A DNA stretch of 6,473 nucleotides, from NCBI GenBank assembly GCA_027334785.1, contig DAHWQF010000201.1:1-6473 (forward strand), in the 5' to 3' direction. Shown here one piece after another: positions 1 to 5,140 of the stretch. A program made the translations under genes and the position numbers. How positions within the stretch are numbered: the stretch's first letter is position 1; the number at the start of each line of letters is the position of its first letter. The notes beneath the pieces are model-generated. The model worked only from the letters and a program-made list of their open reading frames with translations, searched no databases and was not told the DNA's origin. This stretch comes from Acidimicrobiaceae bacterium (GTDB taxonomy: Bacteria; Actinomycetota; Acidimicrobiia; Acidimicrobiales; Palsa-688).

Positions 1-769
1 CCAAAGCGAACGAGCCGAGTATAAGAGGGCTCGTCCAGCCCTTGGAGTTGCCTTCGATCGTCGCATAGACGAGGAAGAAGAGGCCGAGCGTCCCGCTCAC
101 CGCCCCCGGCGGGTCGATGCGCCGGGCGTGGGAGATGTCCCTTGAGTCCGCCACGACGAGCGAAGTGAGCACCACGGCTATGGCCCCGATAGGCACATTG
201 ATGAAAAAGATCGACTGCCAGTTGACGTTTTGGACCAGGTAGCCTCCGATGAGCGGCCCGACGGCCACGGCCACGCCCGACATGGCCGACCAGATCCCGA
301 TGGCGGCGCCCCTCTCCTTCCCGTGGAAGGTGGCAGAGATAATGGCCAGAGAACCAGGTAACAACAGCGAGCCGCCGGCGCCCTGCAGGGCGCGGAAAGC
401 GATCAGTTCGCCGATGCTCGACGAGAGCCCGCACAACAAAGACCCGGTCGTGAACACCACGAGACCGAGGATGAAAAACTTCTTGCGCCCGAAGCGGTCC
501 GCGAGGGTGCCGCCGCTCAACATGAAGCTGGCAAAGGTGAGCGTGTAGGCGTCGATTATCCACTGCAGGTCCGAGACGCCTGCGCCCAGCTTGCGGTGGA
601 TGGTCGGGAGGGCGACGTTCACGACCAGGCTGTCGAGCATGGGCATGAAAAGGCCGAAGACCATCGCGACCAGCACCCACCACTTGCTTTTCTCCCCGCT
701 CCTCGCCGACGTGGCTAACCGGGGACCGTCGCTGGCTCCCGCCTGGTTGAACAAGCCCGACTGGCTCAT
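1..769 (-). CDS. DHA2-type MFS drug exporter, 3' end cut by window
   Basis: The visible 256 residues are the N-terminal half of a major facilitator superfamily transporter of the DHA2 (14-helix drug:H+ antiporter) type, an inner-membrane, proton-driven exporter. A cytoplasmic lead of about 28 residues precedes helix 1, which carries the DHA2 signature MLDSLVVNVALPTI (residues 44-57, Asp46 in the membrane). Motif A, GGTLADRFGRKK, lies at 86-97 between helices 2 and 3. An intact antiporter motif C in helix 5 reads GPLIGG (171-176), followed by FFINVPIG, which is also typical. The reading frame stays open to the left edge, so roughly half of a ~480-500 residue protein is missing. The ATG at 769 is chosen because the purine-rich AAAGGGAG sits 6 nt ahead of it and hydrophobic sequence begins at the expected distance. 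A TetR-type dyad lies 69 bp upstream. The substrate cannot be predicted. Family assignment is firm; drug export is family knowledge. Confidence 0.93.
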   Translation of the reverse strand, partial: MSQSGLFNQAGASDGPRLATSARSGEKSKWWVLVAMVFGLFMPMLDSLVVNVALPTIHRKLGAGVSDLQWIIDAYTLTFASFMLSGGTLADRFGRKKFFILGLVVFTTGSLLCGLSSSIGELIAFRALQGAGGSLLLPGSLAIISATFHGKERGAAIGIWSAMSGVAVAVGPLIGGYLVQNVNWQSIFFINVPIGAIAVVLTSLVVADSRDISHARRIDPPGAVSGTLGLFFLVYATIEGNSKGWTSPLILGSFAL

Positions 770-775
770 GGCACG

Positions 776-783
776 CTCCCTTT
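776..783 (-). promoter_or_regulatory. Ribosome binding site of the first exporter
   Basis: Read on the minus strand this is AAAGGGAG, 6 nt before the ATG at 769. It is the main reason for choosing that start. Confidence 0.6.
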
Positions 784-837
784 CTTGGTGCACTGCTCCT
801 CGCGTCTTGCGAGCGCTCACCCGCAGTCACTACATTA

Positions 838-857
838 GTGAGTGAGCACTCACTCAC
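838..857. promoter_or_regulatory. Probable TetR-family operator dyad
   Basis: The sequence GTGAGTGAG-CA-CTCACTCAC is a perfect inverted repeat with 9-bp arms and a 2-bp centre. Length, tight spacing and the (T)GAGTGAG half-site are typical of operators of TetR-family repressors, which often control MFS drug exporters. It lies between the nitroreductase stop (883) and the exporter start (769), where the exporter's promoter is expected. A smaller palindrome, GAGCGCTC, at 811-818 may be a second, weaker site. No regulator gene is present here; it may lie beyond the left edge next to the exporter. The dyad is seen directly; the regulator class is inferred. Confidence 0.6.
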
Positions 858-882
858 ACACGCCAAGCCAAGCCAAGCCGGC

Positions 883-1395
883 TTACCAGCGCCCGGTGTG
901 CACCACCTCTTCGAAGGGGCGCCGGTTGAGCCGGGCGAGGGGCCGGAGGGGCCGGTCGGCCGGGTACCCAAAGGCGATGAAATAGGCCGGGTCGCGGTCC
1001 TCAGGCAGCCCGAGCACTCGGCGGACAACCGCCTTGTCGCCCGTCGAGGCGTGCCCGCTCCCGATGCCAAGGTCGGCGGCGGCCAGCATCATTTGGAGCG
1101 TCGCTTGGCCGGCGTCGAAGAGGTCGAGTTCGTGGGCATTGGCGTCCGCCCTGGGCAGCACGACGGTGACCGTCGCCGCGGACGTCGCGACGTGACCCGC
1201 ACCCTGCCACGCCTTGGCTAGCTCCTGGAGCTGGGCTCGCTCGGTCGACACGACGAAATCCCGCCTCTGGCGGTTGTTGGCCGACGGCGCTGTGCGGCCC
1301 GCCTCGAGGATGCGGTGCAGGTCCTCCTCTGCGATCGGCTTGTCCTGGAAAGAACGTACGTTGCGCCGGGCCCGGATGGCGTCCCATGTGTCCAT
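883..1395 (-). CDS. Nitroreductase-family FMN oxidoreductase
   Basis: This 170-residue protein belongs to the nitroreductase family: dimeric cytoplasmic flavoproteins that use NAD(P)H to reduce nitro groups, quinones or other small electrophiles. The N-terminal IRARRNVRSF (7-16) is the family's FMN-phosphate-binding opening. APSANNRQ (36-43) is the second flavin contact, DLGIGSGH (108-115) the glycine-rich turn, and FGYPADRP (142-149) with RRPFEEVVHTGRW (158-170) the characteristic C-terminus. The length is normal for the short single-domain subgroup. After APSANNRQ the usual Pro-Trp is replaced by Arg-Arg. The ATG at 1395 is the first start after an in-frame TAG 12 nt upstream; no convincing ribosome site precedes it, and an AGGAGG about 30 nt upstream is too far. 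It is on the same strand as the exporter but 113 bp apart, with an operator-like dyad between, so co-transcription is uncertain. The substrate is unknown. Confidence 0.9.
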   Translation of the reverse strand: MDTWDAIRARRNVRSFQDKPIAEEDLHRILEAGRTAPSANNRQRRDFVVSTERAQLQELAKAWQGAGHVATSAATVTVVLPRADANAHELDLFDAGQATLQMMLAAADLGIGSGHASTGDKAVVRRVLGLPEDRDPAYFIAFGYPADRPLRPLARLNRRPFEEVVHTGRW

Positions 1396-1507
1396 GTCGG
1401 GACACTACCGCTGCCAGCGGCACTCGCCTCCTGCTATGCGCGCTTACCTGCCGAAGTGCCATGGCCACGTTTAGCGAGGTACGACCGTGGCACGCCAGGT
1501 AGCCCTG

Positions 1508-1771
1508 TCACACCGGGCGCCGGCGACGCCGCCTGCTGAGGAGCCAGACCAGCAGGGCGGCAGCCAGCACCTCGAGCACCAAGGTGAGGAACCAGTGGGC
1601 ACGGGGGTGGCGGAAGAGCAAGCCCGCCACGATCCCACCTATCACTGCACCGCCCCAGCCGCACAGCAATGTCCACAACAGCCCGATCGGGTTGGGCCCG
1701 GGGACGACAAGCCGGCCGAGCACTCCGATCAGCAGCCCCCCGACCACCATGCTGAAGAGGAGAAAGAGCAC
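1508..1771 (-). CDS. GlsB/YeaQ/YmgE-family small membrane protein
   Basis: This encodes about 87 residues, nearly all membrane-embedded. Three hydrophobic segments are visible: VLFLLFSMVVGGLLIGVL with GRLVVPGP after it, then IGLLWTLLCGWGGAVIGGIV, then a C-terminal helix ending in WLLSRRRRRRPV. The GLLxGxLxRLVxPGxxPxGLLxTLxxGxxGAxIGG pattern is that of the GlsB/YeaQ/YmgE (transglycosylase-associated) family, small stress-linked membrane proteins of unknown mechanism. The start is uncertain. GTG at 1771 gives a full first helix and normal length; ATG at 1750 would cut that helix. A CTG at 1822, preceded by GGAGG, would add a basic N-terminus. The frame stays open far upstream opposite the DoxX and transporter genes, so the gene is easily lost inside a spurious long frame. 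It is transcribed divergently from the DoxX gene, 144 bp apart. Confidence 0.75.
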   Translation of the reverse strand: MLFLLFSMVVGGLLIGVLGRLVVPGPNPIGLLWTLLCGWGGAVIGGIVAGLLFRHPRAHWFLTLVLEVLAAALLVWLLSRRRRRRPV

Positions 1772-1900
1772 CCACCCATTGTGCGCCCGCTCGCCCCCCG
1801 ACCGGCGGGCTTTCCGGCTCAGGGCACCTCCAGTTGCCGCCGTCTCTCTTTGTGCCACGAGCGGGCTAAATTGCAGCCTTTCAGAGCCTTGCCAGAACCC

Positions 1901-1906
1901 AGGAGG
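1901..1906 (+). promoter_or_regulatory. Strong ribosome binding site of the DoxX gene
   Basis: AGGAGG lies 9 nt before the ATG at 1916 and is the best Shine-Dalgarno match in the window. It fixes the start inside a frame that is open from 1487. A TAAATT at 1867-1872 could be the -10 element, but no good -35 accompanies it. Confidence 0.8.
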
Positions 1907-1915
1907 GAAGACGTT

Positions 1916-2680
1916 ATGGGACTTGCCAAGTTCGCGCTCCGCACAACCGTGGGCGGCATCATCATGGGCCACGGCCTGCAAAAGTTGAAGGGGAGCTTTG
2001 GGGGCTCCGGGCTGGAGGGGACGGCGAAAATGATGGAGTCTCTCGGCCTCCACCCTCCCAAGTACCAGGCCTGGGCCGTGGCCCTTTCCGAGACCGTGGG
2101 AGGTGGGCTCACCGCGGCCGGGTTCCTCTCCCCCCTCGGGCCCTCGATGATCATAGGTTCCCAGGCTGTCGCCATAAACAAGGTGCACTTGAAGAACGGG
2201 TTCTGGTCCCACAAGGGGGGCTATGAGTACAACCTGACGTTGATAGCCGCGGCCTTCGCCTTGGCCGAGCTCGGCCCGGGTAGCTTTTCCCTCGACCGCC
2301 TCTTCGGCAAGCGCCGCTCCGGCTTCGGCTGGGCGCTGGCCAGTGCCGCCGTGGCGCTCTCTGCCGCGGCCGCGTGCCTCCAACTCTCCGAGAAGCTCGC
2401 GCCGAAAGAGGCCGCGGAGGCCGGCGCCGGCGGGTCCGCTGCCAGCACGGCCGGCGCCGGCGGGTCTGCGGCGAGCACGGCCGGCGCCAATGGAGGTGCC
2501 GCTGGCAGCAGCACGCCCGGTGCGACGAGCGGTGACGCCGGCAGGGCGGCGACCGGGACGAGCGGGACGGCGGCGGCCGGCGGGAGCACGGCCGGCGGGA
2601 GCACGGCCGAAAGCAGCACGGCCGGCGGGAGCACGGCCGGCGGAGCCTCCACCGAGAGCGGCGGTGGCGCCACGAGTTGA
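1916..2680 (+). CDS. DoxX-family membrane protein with low-complexity tail
   Basis: This 254-residue protein has a DoxX domain over about residues 1-130. Features are a first helix ending in GHGLQKLKG (18-26), the family's GSGLEGTA-like turn (about 30-36), HLKNGFW (91-97), GGYEYNL (101-107) and GPGSFSLDRL (120-129). Four hydrophobic helices are visible, and an additional one at about 137-156 is beyond the usual domain. DoxX proteins are inner-membrane and linked to redox and thiol stress; in mycobacteria a DoxX partners superoxide dismutase and a sulfurtransferase, neither of which is encoded here. Residues 169-254 form an Ala/Gly/Ser/Thr tail of AGAGGSAAST and AGGST repeats with almost no charge, unusual for the family. 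It may be a disordered extramembrane tail; its topology is not resolved. The start is set by AGGAGG at 1901. The stop lies 2 bp from that of the convergent transporter, leaving no room for a separate terminator. Confidence 0.9.
   Translation: MGLAKFALRTTVGGIIMGHGLQKLKGSFGGSGLEGTAKMMESLGLHPPKYQAWAVALSETVGGGLTAAGFLSPLGPSMIIGSQAVAINKVHLKNGFWSHKGGYEYNLTLIAAAFALAELGPGSFSLDRLFGKRRSGFGWALASAAVALSAAAACLQLSEKLAPKEAAEAGAGGSAASTAGAGGSAASTAGANGGAAGSSTPGATSGDAGRAATGTSGTAAAGGSTAGGSTAESSTAGGSTAGGASTESGGGATS
2420..2479 (+). repeat. Two tandem 30-bp repeats in the DoxX tail
   Basis: Two adjacent 30-bp copies (2420-2449 and 2450-2479) each encode AGAGGSAAST at residues 169-178 and 179-188. A degenerate third copy begins at 2480. 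The DNA copies differ at a few positions but the peptide is identical, suggesting duplication and selection on, or tolerance of, the peptide. Confidence 0.85.
2576..2650 (+). repeat. 15-bp tandem repeat encoding AGGST units
   Basis: Five 15-bp units of consensus GCCGGCGGGAGCACG. Units 1, 2 and 4 are identical, unit 3 (2606-2620) reads GCCGAAAGCAGCACG, and unit 5 is degenerate. They are in frame with the DoxX gene and encode AGGST, AGGST, AESST, AGGST, then AGGAS. Whole-codon units keep the frame if copy number changes. Confidence 0.88.
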
Positions 2681-2682
2681 CC

Positions 2683-4194
2683 TCAGCGTTCGCCGGCGAG
2701 CGTGGGGGTGGCTTCCGGCGCTGCCCCACCGCCGGCGAACTGGCCCGTGCCACGGTGATGGAACACGCGTGTTGCCGAGAGCACGGCGGCGAGGGCCATG
2801 ATGCCTGCCGAGGACAGGAAGGCTGCGTGGAGGCCGGTCGTGAACGTGCCGGCGAGGTGGTGCGACAGGTGCGTCGTGCCAACAAAGATGGCGAACGCGA
2901 GGTCCCGGGGGATCGACCTGGCGGACACCAAGATGGCGACGGCGAAGGAAAAGACCATGCCAACATTGGCAAAGGTACGCAGCATCCCCGATGCCAGGCC
3001 GAACTGGCCCGACGGGACCGCCTTCATCACCGCTGACTGGTTGGCCGGGAAAAACCCCCCCGAGCCAATGCCGTTCAGGACCGCAGCCACCACCACCAGC
3101 CACAGGGCGGTCCCGGGGGCGAGGCGCGAATAGAACAAAAGGGCGACGATCTGGACGCCCAACCCGAAGGTCGCCGGCCATACCGGGCCAACGCGGTCGG
3201 CCAACCGGCCCCCGAGCGGCCCTATGAAACCCCCCACCACGTAGCCCGGGACGAGCAGGAGGGACGCGTGCAGCGGCGTCAGGTCCCGCACCCCCTGTAG
3301 GTACATGATCACCATGAACAACACGGCAAAATTGGCCATCGCCTGGAACAGGGAGGCGAGGAAGGTCGGGCTCACGGTGGGTATGCGGAACAACGACAAC
3401 TGGACCATGGGTGCCTGGCGCGCCCGTTCGACGAATACGAACACCACGAGCAGCACCAACCCGCCCACGAGGGCCGTCACGACCTCGCCTGTAAAAGCGC
3501 TGGTCGCGAGCTTGGTCATGGCCCACAGCACCCCGAACAAGCCGGCTCCTAGTACCACCATCCCGGCCAGGTCTAGCGGCTGGCGCCGGCGCTCGCCCCG
3601 GTCGTGCAGTACTCGGAGGGCCAGGGCGAAGGCGGCGACACCGGCCGGCACGTTGATCCAGAAGATCCACCGCCACGAGACGTAGGTGATTATGACACCG
3701 CCAAGCAGGATGCCGAGGATCGCACCCGCGTTGAAGCCGATGGCGTTGAACCCGTAGGCCCTCCCCCGCCTTTCCGGCGGGAACGTGTCGGCGATCACGG
3801 CCCCGCTGTTCGCGTTGATGAGGGCGCCCCCGACCCCCTGCACGACCCGGAAACCTATGATCGTCGCCTCGTTGGTAGCGAGGGCGCAAAGAGCCGAGCC
3901 AATGATGAAGATGATGAAGCCGGTCTCGTACATCCTCACCCGGCCGAACATGTCCCCGAGGCGCCCGACCTGGGTGGCGAGGAGGGTGATCACGAGCAGG
4001 TAGGAGATGATCACCCACACCACGTCGGAAAGCGGCACGTGAAGTGAACGCTCGAGGTCGGGCAGGGCGAGCACCACGATCGTCGTGTCGATGGCTGCCA
4101 TCAGCACGCCGATCATGATCACCACCAGGGCGAGACCCGTGCGCCTGCTGGTGGCCGGTACGGCAGCGCCAGCCGCTTGAGCGGGGGCCTTCAT
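2683..4194 (-). CDS. DHA2-type MFS transporter (complete)
   Basis: This 503-residue major facilitator protein has the size and helix density of the 14-helix DHA2 drug:H+ antiporters. Helix 1 holds AAIDTTIVVLALPDL (33-47, Asp35). Motif A, GRLGDMFGR, is at 77-85; the RVVQGVGGALINANSG stretch at 116-131 and WRWIFWINVPAG at 174-185 are also typical, and a second motif-A-like loop GPLGGRLADRVG is at 325-336. Motif C in helix 5 is altered: it reads GAILGILLGG (157-166), with Ile162 where proline normally follows the glycine. The N-terminus is short and Ala-rich; the C-terminus is a ~25-residue flexible tail. It is only distantly similar to the exporter at 1-769, so not a recent duplicate. The ATG at 4194 is the natural start, with a weak GAGAG before it. 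It diverges from the DUF1810 gene across 66 bp and converges on the DoxX gene. The substrate is unknown. Confidence 0.95.
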   Translation of the reverse strand: MKAPAQAAGAAVPATSRRTGLALVVIMIGVLMAAIDTTIVVLALPDLERSLHVPLSDVVWVIISYLLVITLLATQVGRLGDMFGRVRMYETGFIIFIIGSALCALATNEATIIGFRVVQGVGGALINANSGAVIADTFPPERRGRAYGFNAIGFNAGAILGILLGGVIITYVSWRWIFWINVPAGVAAFALALRVLHDRGERRRQPLDLAGMVVLGAGLFGVLWAMTKLATSAFTGEVVTALVGGLVLLVVFVFVERARQAPMVQLSLFRIPTVSPTFLASLFQAMANFAVLFMVIMYLQGVRDLTPLHASLLLVPGYVVGGFIGPLGGRLADRVGPVWPATFGLGVQIVALLFYSRLAPGTALWLVVVAAVLNGIGSGGFFPANQSAVMKAVPSGQFGLASGMLRTFANVGMVFSFAVAILVSARSIPRDLAFAIFVGTTHLSHHLAGTFTTGLHAAFLSSAGIMALAAVLSATRVFHHRGTGQFAGGGAAPEATPTLAGER

Positions 4195-4222
4195 GGCCAG
4201 GCTCTCAAGGACATCCCGGCCC

Positions 4223-4252
4223 AGGTTAGATGGATCGGTAGCGGGCTAACGT
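4223..4252. promoter_or_regulatory. Possible overlapping divergent promoters
   Basis: Between the transporter (start 4194, minus) and DUF1810 (start 4261, plus) lies an inverted repeat, AGGTTAG (4223-4229) and CTAACGT (4246-4252). On the plus strand TAACGT at 4247-4252 could be a -10 element, placing a start of transcription at about 4259, almost on the GTG codon. On the minus strand TAACCT at 4228-4223 could be the -10 for the transporter. Each half occupies the other's -35 position at 17-bp spacing. The hexamers match consensus poorly, so this is tentative; a repressor site is an alternative. Confidence 0.3.
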
Positions 4253-4260
4253 CTCCATTG

Positions 4261-4701
4261 GTGCCGGACAGCCGTTTCGACCTCGGGCGCTTCGTGTCTG
4301 CCCAGGACGCCGGCGGCACCTATCAGCGTGCCCTCGAAGAACTCCGAAGGGGCCGGAAGGAGAGCCACTGGATGTGGTTCGTGTTCCCCCAGCTCGCAGG
4401 GCTCGGCAGGAGCGCGATGTCCGCGCGCTACGCGATCTCCTCACTCGAAGAAGCGAAGGCGTACTTGGCTCACCCCGTCCTCGGTGCCCGCCTGGTCGAG
4501 TGCGCCAAGGCGGCAATCGCTGCGCCGGCAGGAGCCAGCGCGGAGGACGTTTTCGGGCCGGTTGACGCGCTGAAGCTCCGGTCGTCCATGACCTTGTTCC
4601 TCCGGGCCAACCCCGAGGAGGGTGCCTTCGCAGAGGTGCTCCGCCGTTGGTGGGAAGGCATCCCCGACGCTGCCACTGACAACCTGCTCGCCCGCGGGTG
4701 A
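4261..4701 (+). CDS. DUF1810-family protein
   Basis: This is a 146-residue soluble protein of the DUF1810 family, whose biochemical function I do not know. Family landmarks occur in order: FDLGRFVSAQD (6-16), EELRRGRKESHWMWFVFPQL (26-45), LGRSAMSARYAISSLEEA (48-65), YLAHPVLGARL (68-78), and DALKLRSSMTLF (102-113). No signal peptide or membrane segment is present and the length fits a single complete domain. GTG at 4261 is chosen because the conserved domain begins a few residues later. The frame continues upstream to a GTG at 4177, but that would overlap the start of the divergent transporter and add unconserved sequence; TTG at 4258 is also possible. No Shine-Dalgarno precedes GTG 4261, and a -10-like TAACGT ending 8 nt before it would suit a leaderless message. 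It stands alone in its transcription unit. Family call firm, start moderately sure. Confidence 0.87.
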   Translation: MPDSRFDLGRFVSAQDAGGTYQRALEELRRGRKESHWMWFVFPQLAGLGRSAMSARYAISSLEEAKAYLAHPVLGARLVECAKAAIAAPAGASAEDVFGPVDALKLRSSMTLFLRANPEEGAFAEVLRRWWEGIPDAATDNLLARG

Positions 4702-4703
4702 GC

Positions 4704-4742
4704 CGCCGGGCGTCAGGCGCTGGCGCCAGCGCGTCGCCGGCG
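4704..4742 (+). terminator. GC-rich stem-loop after DUF1810, no U-tract
   Basis: The core GCGCTGGCGCCAGCGC (4717-4732) is a perfect 16-bp palindrome. It sits inside a further 8-bp stem (4704-4712 with 4735-4742, one bulged G), separated by a small internal loop. It begins 3 nt after the DUF1810 stop. The position suggests a transcript-end or RNA-stabilising hairpin; the lack of a T run argues against a classical intrinsic terminator. Confidence 0.4.
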
Positions 4743-4790
4743 CCCATAGGGGTGCTCGATTGCCATCCCGGCGAGGACCACCAGCGCGAC

Positions 4791-4900
4791 AAAAACTGAC
4801 CGATGTGGAACCGTGACGGCCACATCATCCAGCTATCTGCGCGAAAACGCGCAGGTTTCTGACCGATGTGGCCCGAGGCGCGACACATCCCTCTGTTTTT
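4791..4900. repeat. 110-bp imperfect palindrome, MITE/REP-like or bidirectional terminator
   Basis: The element is symmetric about 4845/4846; by hand count 35 of 55 base pairs match across the axis. The ends, AAAAACTGACCGATGTG (4791-4807) and the reverse complement of 4884-4900, agree at 14 of 17 positions. The centre is a perfect hairpin, CTGCGCG-AAAA-CGCGCAG (4837-4854). Each arm also folds: GATGTGG (4802-4808) with CCACATC (4820-4826), which encloses CCG-TGA-CGG; and GATGTG (4865-4870) with CACATC (4884-4889). CTGACCGATGTGG occurs as a direct repeat at 4796-4808 and 4859-4871. T runs flank it outward on each strand (4896-4901 plus; 4795-4791 minus), so either arm could act as a terminator. 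No target-site duplication or transposase is visible. Confidence 0.6.
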
Positions 4901-4934
4901 TGCCCACCCGTGCCGTACCAGGGCGTCCCCCGGC

Positions 4935-5077
4935 CAGCCCGGACAGCCCGGCCAGCCCGGCGAGCCCACGAGCGCCGGCAAGCACCGGAAGGCGCCGGCA
5001 AGCACCGGAAGGCGCCGGAAAGCGCCGGCGAGCGCCGGCGAGCGCCGGCGAGCCCACGAGCGCCGGCAAGCGCCCCG
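4935..5077. repeat. Short-period (9/10-bp) GC-rich minisatellite
   Basis: Four 9-bp units of CAGCCCGGM type (4935-4970, the last diverged to GAGCCCACG) lead into eight 10-bp units with consensus AGCGCCGGCR (4971-5050). These are followed by AGCCCACG, another full unit (5059-5068) and a partial one. A 27-bp segment starting CCGGCGAGCCCACG is present twice (4957-4983 and 5045-5071), 88 bp apart. A 10-bp period is not a multiple of three, so the array does not encode a constant peptide and is best read as non-coding. It ends about 60 bp before the oxidoreductase start. Confidence 0.88.
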
Positions 5078-5140
5078 CCCCCTCCATGGGCACGGACTTT
5101 CCTTGCCACCTTGGCTCAGCACCGGCGGTAGCTTGCCCAA

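Larger units (their letters stand above)
4702..5140. other. Structured 439-bp intergenic region, no gene
   Basis: I see no credible gene on either strand. Frames that stay open here do so through GC-rich repeats, give Ala/Arg/Pro/Gly-rich or frame-shifting repeat peptides, and match no family. The stretch holds a stem-loop (4704-4742), a 110-bp imperfect palindrome (4791-4900) and a short-period minisatellite (4935-5077), then about 60 bp leading to the oxidoreductase. In that last part, TTGCCA (5103-5108) and TTGGCT (5111-5116) resemble -35 elements and TAGCTT (5129-5134) a -10, but the spacings (20 and 12 bp) are poor. Confidence 0.75.

Noticed and set aside
862..876. Triple GCCAA repeat beside the operator dyad
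   Set aside because: Three 5-bp units is too short to separate from chance; no link to a promoter element could be shown.
1396..1507. Gene or terminator between the nitroreductase and the GlsB-like gene
   Set aside because: No frame with a start and family-like sequence. GTGCCA...TGGCAC arms around 1456-1494 form only a long-looped weak stem without a T run.
1487..1915. Upstream extension of the DoxX frame
   Set aside because: The extra 143 codons are antisense to the GlsB-like gene, Pro/Gln/His-rich and unlike any membrane protein; the strong AGGAGG and family N-terminus place the start at 1916.
1772..4018. Very long minus-strand open frame running upstream of the GlsB-like gene
   Set aside because: Its upstream part is antisense to DoxX and out of frame with the true transporter. 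The peptide is Arg/Pro/Gly-rich with no family features. Only its last ~87 codons were kept.
4177..4260. N-terminal extension of the DUF1810 protein from GTG 4177
   Set aside because: It would overlap the start of the divergent transporter and erase the promoter space, and the added residues are not typical of the family.
4935..5077. CRISPR array
   Set aside because: Units are 9-10 bp and directly tandem, with no unique spacers of about 30 bp and no cas genes nearby.
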